Positions 55,649-64,000 of a stretch of DNA of 64,000 nucleotides are shown here, in pieces. Made by a program: the position numbers and the translations under genes. Within the stretch, counting starts at the first letter, position 1; each line of letters begins with the position of its first letter. Source of the stretch: Nigrospora sphaerica (Eukaryota; Ascomycota; Sordariomycetes; Amphisphaeriales; Apiosporaceae); contig JAGVVL010000018.1 in the NCBI GenBank assembly GCA_018287875.1, positions 744,001-808,000 of the forward strand, read 5' to 3'. The notes beneath the pieces were generated by a model, which did no database searches, was not told the DNA's origin, and saw only the letters and a list, made by a program, of their open reading frames with translations.

Positions 55649-58600
55649 GGTGTCTAGCGAGTGCCGTAAAATGGGTTGCCTGCAGGCTGGAAGGATTGGG
55701 CGCGACGCAGTTCGATTGATAGATATATCCTATGAAAAGGACGCGACGGCGAGGTTCTTGGACCACTCCAATGTATCAGCGTGATTGGGAGGTTGGAGGC
55801 TGGCGGATGCTCTGAAATTTCAAGTAGGAAGTGAAGAGAGAACGGAGAGTTGTGAGAGGGTGGAATCGGCAAGGCAGGGAAGACAGTTATGATGAGGGAA
55901 GCAGATAGACGGAAGGAGATGGCCCCGTTGCCTCGGTGCTCAAGTCCTCACACATAAAATGACAAGACCGGCGCAAAAAAAGTTCCTGCTAAGCTTAGCA
56001 AAGTTGCCACCGTTTCTGCACTTCGAGGGGCATTTGGTACTTGTATCTCCTTCTGATGAAAGAGTGAACGCCACCGAGCCCTTCTCTGATCAGGCGGATG
56101 TCTGTGGCTGGGAAACAAGTTATCCTCGCTTGAATCTGCGCAACGGGAACTGCTACCTGTACGAGATCGCTGGCCTATGCACTGGCTGCTGTCGAGGCTC
56201 ATCTTCGAAATAGCTACCTTCACCCCAGGTGCAGTGACTCACTTTGCCATTAGGGTCTTCTAGTCCTTTCAACCCATAAGAAACGTGGCGGCCACGAGCC
56301 AAAATCAAGACAAACCTACTGCATCGCTAGCAGCCAAGAAGCAACGGGATATACTGTAGTTGTCGGGGCACGTGCAGGTCACAGAAGAGCGACTGGCTAG
56401 AGAGCAATGATCCTACCGCCCCGCCATTGACGGCCTGGCACTCTGCACCTCGTGGAATCGTTCGAGGCGGCCGAATCAGCTGCATGCAGGGCAGCCCAGT
56501 ACCTACTACCCGGCGGCCCTGTGCTGCGTGACCTTGGAATACATATCGGATGCCATTCAGGAAACGCGCGTGTTGGATTGCCAAATTTTGCGAGCCAAGG
56601 GCACAACAAGTCTTCCAGCGGAAGCTCACTGACCTTAGGTTGGACCTTGGGTTGGACGTGTCGCGTGAGAGGAGGCTGCAGAGTCGATCGCCCGCCAAGT
56701 GCCAGCCGAAGCGTCACGTCCACGTTCGTGGCGGACTCTGCTTGCCGCTGCGAGGTGGCTGTGGCAGTTAGTTGCACGGGCTCTTGGGAACATCAACAAC
56801 TCGTCGCCGACATTGTCGCCGTCGACGCGCGCGATTGAACCAAGAGGTGCCAGGCAATGCCTTGCAGTCCAATCCCAACCGTGGCGTGGCGGGGATGATT
56901 CTTGGGAACTGGCCATATGTTTTGTTGGGAACCTTAGGGTTAGGCTGGATATCGAGGCAACTTGAGCATGGTCCGATTTGCACTTCGAGACGTGCCAAAT
57001 GGGAGAGGGGAGGTCTGCCAATAGCCGAAGCAGGTATCGAATGCGCGCGTCGGTGGCCGTCGAGGCAACGTGCGGCTTGAAAATGTACTCGTCGGGCGAC
57101 TACGACGACAGGAGCTTCGCAGGGCCAGCCGCTGCGTGTCGGCGAGGTGCTTTTGACTAAATCGTGGGTATGGACGTTCAGATGGGATTGTGTTGCGTCA
57201 CTGCTCGGTGCGCAAGGGGAATAGAATCATATTCGCGACCGTCTTCGTTGGCGTCGTCGCCGGCGCTGCTTGCAGGGTGGGGAATCGCGGCAATGGAGGT
57301 TCTCGGTTCGCGGCGTCGGTCACAGATATCGCGGGGCTCGCATCACATGAGACGGATCTGGGACGGTAGCTGCAGTGGAAAACGCATCAGCGATAATCCT
57401 ACTGACGACGAGATAGTTACAATACTGATTACCTGGAGAGCAAACGGCCAGCTGAGGCGACCATGCTTCACAGCCCGCCCCCTGCACAAGCTGTTCGCTG
57501 TCATATCATGACTGCGTCGCGTCCCGCGGGCGATGGTGCGCACCGATGGAGATGGCGATGGTGATGACGGCCACAGAAGATGCCAACGAGAACGTCGCGG
57601 CCATCTGATTTTACACGGAGCGACCAACGTGGATTGACGATAAGCTGCTTAGAATGCCATCGTGACGAACAGACGTGATTCTTCTTCGCCAAGCACCACA
57701 CGGGCGCGATGGAGATGAAAAACAAAAGGCTTCTCGCATGGAGACGGTAAGGGTTCCAAAAATTCCCTGCCCGGCCGTAGCCAAACAGGAGCGGTCTTTA
57801 GTATAGTTTTCAACTAGCAAAAACGCAGTCTCGGACGAATCCTCACTGACATGCGTAAAGCCCGAGCACCAAGATGGAGGAGAAAAGAGGAAAGAGAATG
57901 GAAATGGAGGGGGTGAGGGCCCGTACTTATAGATTTTGGGAGGTCGCGCCAGCTGGCCCCAGCTGATTGTAGCCTGGTGGGCGACGGCTTCCCTGGCAAC
58001 TGTGCATTCAATGAAAATGGCGCTCTCTGGACCAATGAGAATTCGCCGTTCTTGCCAATTTTCTGATTTGTTCCGGTTGCTGCTGCTGCCTGGATCCTTT
58101 CAGTGACTCACTCTGGGCTGTTTCCTCATCACGCTTGCCTTATTCACTGTACCATTCACCGATGACTTGCTGTATGGCAGCCTGCGATGGGCTTTCTGTG
58201 GCGGTGACTTGGTGGATCCCGTTACTTGGGCCCGCGATCGGTGCTGCCGACCCTTGCAGAGGAACGAGGCTTGATTCTACCGAGCCCAGCGGCTCAAGCG
58301 CTGTCGGCTGGCGCTGGATGGGGGCAAATGCCGCCGGTAGCTCTCTCCCCCTCTGCGGGCTGCGTGTACGAGGTACCATGGGAGAGCACCCGCAGCAGCA
58401 ACTCAGCCTAAATTTGGGCCGTACAGGCTGGCCAGGACATCCCGTCTCCGGCAAAGAGGTACCCTAATAACCCGTACTTTGCATGCTCACGATTGGTGGA
58501 CGCTGCCACGTACATCACCGCCCTGCCATTTTCTCCAGCATCTGCCAAGTTATGACGATGCATGAGGGCCGCCTTCCCCAAACCCCCTCATGTTCCCCGC

Positions 58601-59904
58601 GTTTAGCATGTCGCCCGGGACCGGGCGCCGATTGCCCTATTCTGCGCCTTCCAGCGTGGTAGATTCCATTCGGGAGTGTTGGCTATCAGCAGACGACGAG
58701 CTTTTGTAGGTAGGTACGTACCGCCAACTATGGTTTGGTGGAAGCAGCGTGGCGAGTTCCAGCGCATTGCGAAACTTTCCGCGTTGGCAGCCTTCGCCGC
58801 AGGAACAGACGCCTCCAGGTTCGTAAATCGTATATTCATTGCTGGTATTCCTGTACCGCAAAAACCTAGTAGCCAAGCCATGGATGTTATCAGATGCAAC
58901 GTCCATTACAGCTGCACCGGTTCCTTCCCGCCTTCCTTGGTCCCCGGGCTATTCCCTGTCAGTGTACGGCCGCCGCCAAACATCGACATCTCTTGCAGCG
59001 TGTATCACACGGACAGCTTTTCTTCCACAGAGCCGGTCTCCTCTTCCATGGCCGATGTAACCTAGGCATGATCTCATATCACCCGGCGCGCGTGGACACT
59101 TGGTTGAATGGGGCCTTGTCGCCTGTACGCGGGGAAACGGGTGCCGAAGCCCACACGGCTTGCAGTAGCGCCCGCAGGTACTGGCGTTCGATCTAGGGTA
59201 AGAGCTCGCAACCCAACATCGGTATCACAGAGCCAGGCAAATACCTGCTGACCTCTGAGACGCTTGACTGGCGATAACTGCTCAGGATATTGCTGACCAT
59301 TTTATCACATGTAGCTCTACGTGAATGGTGCTAATAAAGATATGCGCTGACTGCCAAAACGCCGCCACGATCCTCATCTCGCGCAACTCCACACCATGTC
59401 ATTGGGAACCTAGTCGTCGGGAACCTGGTCCCCGATCTCCAGCCGGCCGAGGCTTCAAAGGGCGGTGGCGTGAGATGCCTGTATTCGACGCTGCTGCGAA
59501 CCAGCACCGGCCTTTAGACTACCACCCACCGAAGAGATGCAAGCGTCGATTGCCTGTTCGCCCATGGGTGAGGGGGCCAGGTCCAGGGATTCCCCAAACC
59601 CCCCATATTCCTCAACCCCAATCGTCCTCACCCCGCTTCCGGACGGCGTGCTCCCCCCTCTTTCGCTTCCTGGGCACCCCGCCCGCACCTCGTCCGCAAG
59701 CCGTCATCGAGTTTCTGCGCTGCCAGGGTTGAGTTGCCAGCCCGCGCCGCCGGATGAGCGGGAGGACAAGATGAGGTCCTCCCCGTGTGGGGGAGTGTAA
59801 GGTATAAGACGAGTCCAGCCGACCATGGTTCCTACTGTTCCCCCCTCTCACGGTACCGCTCTTGCTGTTTCCCCTCGTTCCCCTTTCTCATATCGTAACC
59901 CGCG
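55649..59904. other. Gene-poor 4.2 kb region
   Basis: Both strands contain only short frames in conflicting phases, none with a domain, signal peptide or consistent splice sites. No tandem repeat, LTR, inverted repeat or tRNA was recognised. A TATAAG at 59803-59808, about 100 bases before the esterase start, may be its TATA element. Non-coding RNA cannot be judged by eye. Confidence 0.5.
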
Positions 59905-61340
59905 ATGCACCCCTTCTCCCACCTCCTCGCTTTCGCCGCCGCGAGGGCCGCCGTGGCGTGTGCCACGCCGCCACGGGCGGCCGTGGACAACGTGATTGCT
60001 TTTGGCGATAGCTACACGGACGAGGGCCGGTTGAGCGCCTACTATGCCCGTAACGGGTCGGCGCCAGAGCCCGGCACGCACACGTCCGGATCCAACTTTA
60101 CGGCTAGCGGCGGGTACGCCTGGGGCCACTTTGCGACACAGGCGCTGGGGGCCAAGTACTACGACTATGCGGGTAAGTGAGATGCTCCAACTTTGTGCCT
60201 CCCGCGGCTGTTCATTCGGGGGGGTGAAGAAGGAGAAAATGGGGGAGCGGGGAGACATGAGAGCGCCTGGCTGGTAGTGACCGGCAGAGGTCATCAGAGA
60301 AGGGTACATGAACCCCTGAGCGGCTTGCTGACTTGACTTGGGAGCTTTTGGCCAGTAAGCGGCGCATTCTGCTCCAACGAGATCTTCTCGCGCTTCCTCT
60401 CGGGTCTCAACCGGACGTACCCGGCGGTGCTCGAGGACCAGATTCCGGGCTTTCTGGGCGACGTGGGCTACATCAACGCCAGCACGGGCACCAACACGTT
60501 CTACCCGGACCGGCGCAGCGACAACACGGTGTACGCGCTCTGGATCGGCACCAACGACCTGGGACGCGACGCCTTCCTGACGGACTCACAGGCGCCCGGA
60601 CTGGCGCTGCCGGCGCTACCTGCCTGCTTCTGGGCCGTCTTCGACGCGCTCCACGCCGCCGGCGCCCGCCGCTTCGTTCTCTTCCAGCAGGCACCGCTGG
60701 CGCGTAGCCCCCTATACGCAGCCCCCGTGCACGGCGGCGCCCCGGCCACCAAGTACTGGCCCGGCAAGCCCACTGCCTGCAATACCACGGAGACGGAGCA
60801 GAAGATGCTCGGTAACGTCGCCAGCGTCAACGCCATGGCCGCCGCCGGCGCCGCCGTCGAGCTCCGCCTCCGCGGCCGCTGGCCCGGCGCCACCATCGCC
60901 GTTTTCGACACCTACCGCCTCCTGTCCGACATCATAGCCCGTCCTGCCGACTACCTCGACGCCCCCGCCGACGCCGTTGGTTACTACCGTCACTGCGACC
61001 CCAACAAAGGTAACGACTGCACCAATTCGCCGAACCCGCTATCATCGTTCTTGTGGTAAGTTGGCTCCCGTCTCCCTTTAGTGATTGCTCTCTCCGTGAT
61101 GTGAGGAGCCAGGTCTGGAGAGACGAAGAAACACGGACCGCTGACGAGAGGCGTCGTCCATCTAGGTACGACGAGCTACACCCTTCGGAACGGGCCGGTA
61201 AGTCGACTCCCTTTTCCTCCACTGCCGTTGGCACGTGGTTCGTCCGAACTAACGATCACCACGCATCGCCAGATGAAATCATCGCGGCCGAATTTGTAAG
61301 GGTCGTGGCGGGCAACTCAACGTACGCCACATACTGGTGA
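59905..61340 (+). CDS. Secreted GDSL/SGNH esterase (CE16-like)
   Basis: A 355-aa secreted carbohydrate or acetyl esterase. Exons are 59905-60172, 60356-61055, 61166-61197 and 61273-61340, all GT-AG and in phase; exon 3 is only 32 bases. A signal peptide (MHPFSHLLAFAAARAAVACA) precedes block I GDSYTDEGR (nucleophile Ser36). Block II Gly is in GGYAWG, block III is GTNDLG (Asn, about residue 153), and block V is DELHPSER, split between exons 2/3 and 3/4, with the Asp-His pair. The order and the YDYAVSG and YYDELHPSE contexts fit fungal GDSL esterases of the CE16 group, which remove acetyl groups from hemicellulose fragments. Confidence 0.9.
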
Positions 61341-61632
61341 AGGGGGAAAGTGCTACGCACTGCACAACGGAAGATGGTACTGTAGAAGCGTACATTAATT
61401 GATTTGGGGCTGATGAGCATTAGTCACCGCGTTACTATCTATGGCGTGAAGTATGTAGTCGACCAGGACGTACACTCATGAAAAGACGGCGCTGTTAATC
61501 GTCAAAGCGCCTTGTGCCATATGCGGCGGGGTTGAGGGAAGCTAGCAGATGATAGATACCCCCCAAAAAGCCCAGTTGGCCCGCATAGCCCATAGAAACG
61601 ACGCCGCCTACCCACCGCCGCGCGGCGCCGAA

Positions 61633-64000
61633 CTACCCCTGCCATTTGACCCGCTTCTCGCGGAACAGGCTGACCATGCCCATGGGCAGTAGGCCGCGAT
61701 CGACGAGGGCGAGGCCGCCGACGCGGCGCAGCGCCTCGGGTCCGTAGATGGCGAGGATCCAGGCCCAGTAGGGCTGCAGCGGGACGCCGAGGGCCTTGTG
61801 TAGGGCCGCCTCGCCGCCCAGCTGGCGTGCGAGGGCGTCGAGAGCGTCGGGCCCGGTGACGGCGGCGGCGGCTGGGCCGTGAGTGTCGATGGCCGGCTGG
61901 GTGCCCGACGGCCGCTCCAGGAGCTCGCGGTAGACATCGTGCAGGCCGCCGCCGTTGAAGCAGCAGACGGCCTCGCGCGCGCCCGCGTACTCGGCAAAGG
62001 CGAGGAAAGGACCCGCGGCCGCACGGGGGGTGGACGAGAAGGGCCCTTCGGGGATGGAGGTGCGTTCCTCGTAGGCGCGCCGCGCCTGTTCATACTCGGT
62101 CTTCTCGCGCTCGAAGAAGCGCTCGAGGAGGACGGCCGGGTCGGCCGTCACCTCGCTGCGAAGCTGCAGGATGGGCACAAAGGGCGACCGCAGCCCCAGC
62201 CCGCCCAGCTCAACAGGGAAGAAGAGGTAGGCGTCGGGGAGGTCGGCCACGCCGTACCGCTGACGCAGCGTCGTCTTGAGGTAATCGGCCACGCTGGTGG
62301 CCTGCACGTCATCATCGCGCAGGCCCGGCCCCTGGAAGACCTCACGCTGGATGCGGGCGTGCGCCTCGAGCATGGCGTCAACGTGAGCGCGGCCGAAGCA
62401 GTTGGCCGGTGACCCAAAATTGGACGTGAAGAAGGTGTCGGCGTACGTGTTCCACGTTTGTATGAAGGCGAAGATGCTCTGTCGCTTGTCCTGCAGCTGT
62501 CGCCGCAGCTCGTTAATGTGCGACGTGACCATGGACTGCTGGATCTCGAAGCGGCCCGTCTGCGGCGACAACTGCAAGAAGCCCCAGCTGACGGGTCCCG
62601 TGGGCAGCGACTTGCTCACGGGCAGCGTCGACTTTCCGTCGCCCGAGATACGCACACAGCCCGCCTTGTCCTCGTCGATACTAGTGCCCGTAGCTCGGGC
62701 AAAAGACTGGAGAGCGGTCCAGGCCGTGACGGCCGTGTCGTGGGAACGATTCCAGAACCACACATCATCGAGAAGCCGGTAGAGCAAGCAGCCGCTGGTG
62801 GTTTGGTTAACGGCAAAGTCGAGGCAGAATAACGTGACCTCGCCAAAAACATCGCTGAGGACGTGCGAGGCCGGTGTGCCCCGGCGACGCGTGCGCGGTG
62901 GAGTGCCCGGGTCGTCGCTCAAAAACTGCAAGGGTGTCTCGAGAAACTTGACGAAGAAGTCTAGCCACTTCTGGGACACGCCGAAGAAGGACATGATGCT
63001 GCGGATGGTTGCGTGGGGCAAACGGTCGTTCCAACGCGCAAAGCTCGTGTGCCAGGCTGTGAACTCGCCGTGGGCACGCGTACTGACGGCTGCCTCGGTC
63101 GCGAGTATGTGAAGGAGCCTCTGTTTCTTCTGCATGGGGTTCTGTTTGGTGCCAACATGTTCAGATGGCCCGATGCTCGAGTCGGAATCGGACTCGGGAT
63201 CCATTCCGAACGCTTGCGCTGCCCTGAGCATTCCCACCTTTCTCCCTGGAGCACCCCTCTCTGGACCGATTCTGTGCAAGGCATGGGATTGTAGGAACAC
63301 AGGCGCTGGAGGTTGCGCTGCCGTAGGCTCTTGCTGGGCCTCTTCCTCCCCATCGATACGCTCCTCGGTTTGGCGCTCGTGGTCCAGAAGCTGGGCCACG
63401 AAGTATTCTTTCCGGAATTGGGTCCTGCGGAGCTTCTGTACGCTTCCTTTGGTAGTGACGGCACCTAGATAGTGTCGCAACCTCTTCTTCTCAGCTACTG
63501 ACACCTTCTGAGTTATCCAGGGACCGCCGGAAAGATGGTGGCGGCTAAATACCCGCTTGAAAAAGACCGACCACCTGACACCAATGTATTGGAGGAACAA
63601 GGCTTGAAGCAGATCCTCGTGCATCTTGACGTCGAAGAGGCCATTGATCTTGCGATGCTCCTCCACGGGCACACTGGGGCCCCACGACCACGAATCCAAT
63701 GCAGCCATGCGCATATTGAGCACGTCGGCAATTTCGGAAAGAATGGTGGGGTTGCTCTGGAAGTCTTTGAGGACCTCGCGCTTCTGGTCGGTGAGCAGGT
63801 CGGAAGCCAGCAAGCCACTGATGGTCCACTCGAGAGTGGCGTGGTCGAACTGGTCGGGCAAGGCCAGCTGTCGCTCGAATCCGACTGTCGATGTCTTGAG
63901 GTGCTGCAGGGCCGTGCCTTTCTCCTTCTTGTCCTCGGGCTCGCTGACGAACAGTTCCTCCAGGTAGTGCTGGAGAGCCTTTTCGTCGACCTCGGCCGCT
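61633..64000 (-). CDS. rvt: rvt-type reverse-transcriptase-related cellular gene, 5' end beyond window
   Basis: The open frame runs from the stop at 61633 through the right edge (about 788 codons). No LTR, integrase, RNase H or endonuclease domain accompanies it. It has the features I associate with the fungal rvt class: LNMRMAALDSWSWG near the visible N-terminus; an RT core with LFCLDFAVNQTTSGCLLYRL followed by the catalytic pair in RLLDDVWFW; KAGCVRI downstream; and DAYLFFPVELGGLGLRSPF in the C-terminal half. rvt genes (known from fungi, other eukaryotes and bacteria) are single-copy, transcribed, and not mobile. The internal frame-start at 63861 is a TTG, so translation begins beyond the window. 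The frame is intact and has host-like codon use, unlike the decayed LINE. Confidence 0.82.
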   Translation of the reverse strand, partial: AAEVDEKALQHYLEELFVSEPEDKKEKGTALQHLKTSTVGFERQLALPDQFDHATLEWTISGLLASDLLTDQKREVLKDFQSNPTILSEIADVLNMRMAALDSWSWGPSVPVEEHRKINGLFDVKMHEDLLQALFLQYIGVRWSVFFKRVFSRHHLSGGPWITQKVSVAEKKRLRHYLGAVTTKGSVQKLRRTQFRKEYFVAQLLDHERQTEERIDGEEEAQQEPTAAQPPAPVFLQSHALHRIGPERGAPGRKVGMLRAAQAFGMDPESDSDSSIGPSEHVGTKQNPMQKKQRLLHILATEAAVSTRAHGEFTAWHTSFARWNDRLPHATIRSIMSFFGVSQKWLDFFVKFLETPLQFLSDDPGTPPRTRRRGTPASHVLSDVFGEVTLFCLDFAVNQTTSGCLLYRLLDDVWFWNRSHDTAVTAWTALQSFARATGTSIDEDKAGCVRISGDGKSTLPVSKSLPTGPVSWGFLQLSPQTGRFEIQQSMVTSHINELRRQLQDKRQSIFAFIQTWNTYADTFFTSNFGSPANCFGRAHVDAMLEAHARIQREVFQGPGLRDDDVQATSVADYLKTTLRQRYGVADLPDAYLFFPVELGGLGLRSPFVPILQLRSEVTADPAVLLERFFEREKTEYEQARRAYEERTSIPEGPFSSTPRAAAGPFLAFAEYAGAREAVCCFNGGGLHDVYRELLERPSGTQPAIDTHGPAAAAVTGPDALDALARQLGGEAALHKALGVPLQPYWAWILAIYGPEALRRVGGLALVDRGLLPMGMVSLFREKRVKWQG

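Noticed and set aside
1..64000. CRISPR arrays, bacterial operons, 5S rRNA
   Set aside because: None seen; the introns and gene families are clearly fungal, and no 5S-like sequence was recognised by eye.

Overview
The window is nuclear DNA from a filamentous ascomycete, most likely a Sordariomycete (a member of the Sordariales would fit). The genes have short GT-AG introns of about 55-120 bases. The gene set is typical of such fungi: Zn2Cys6 and bZIP regulators, a CFEM/PTH11-type receptor, three HET-domain proteins, a STAND-type N-terminal domain protein, a 2EXR protein and DHA1 transporters. GC-rich genes are separated by more AT-rich gaps. Stop codons in one transposon look like CpA-to-TpA decay (RIP, repeat-induced point mutation). 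No bacterial or organellar features were seen.

Layout. 1-9.5 kb: a secretory lipase cut by the left edge, a Ctr copper transporter with four exons, and a full-length 4.8 kb non-LTR (LINE) retrotransposon with a perfect 12-bp target duplication. 10-16.3 kb: intron-bearing tRNA-Phe and tRNA-Ala genes, a Zn2Cys6 regulator and a DHA1 MFS transporter. 16.5-24.8 kb: an uncharacterised multi-exon gene, a HET protein, a CFEM-GPCR and an alpha/beta hydrolase. 25.9-28.9 kb: a six-exon protein with a Fungal_N-like start, 25-residue repeats and ankyrin-like segments. 29.9-37.3 kb: a Ty1/copia element with identical 190-bp LTRs, a CATTC target duplication, a frameshifted gag-pol and a separate antisense intron-containing gene between pol and the 3' LTR. 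37.9-46.8 kb: a monocarboxylate-type MFS transporter, ArsH, a small MITE, a bZIP, an Acr2/Cdc25-like arsenate reductase and a P450. 48.2-55.6 kb: a HET-ankyrin protein with near-identical 81-bp repeats and a strange IxPxL pentapeptide array, a second HET protein, and a 2EXR protein. 55.6-59.9 kb is a gene-poor gap. 59.9-64 kb: a secreted GDSL/SGNH esterase and an rvt-type reverse-transcriptase-related cellular gene cut by the right edge.

Functional themes. (1) Allorecognition or innate immunity: three HET proteins and one STAND-like repeat protein lie in one 35 kb stretch together with the young copia element. (2) Arsenic handling: arsH, a bZIP regulator and an arsenate reductase are neighbours. 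(3) Retroelements at three stages: recently inserted (copia), decayed in place (LINE), and apparently domesticated (rvt). The best candidates for new biology are the antisense gene inside the copia element and the short-repeat and pentapeptide architecture of the HET-ankyrin protein.
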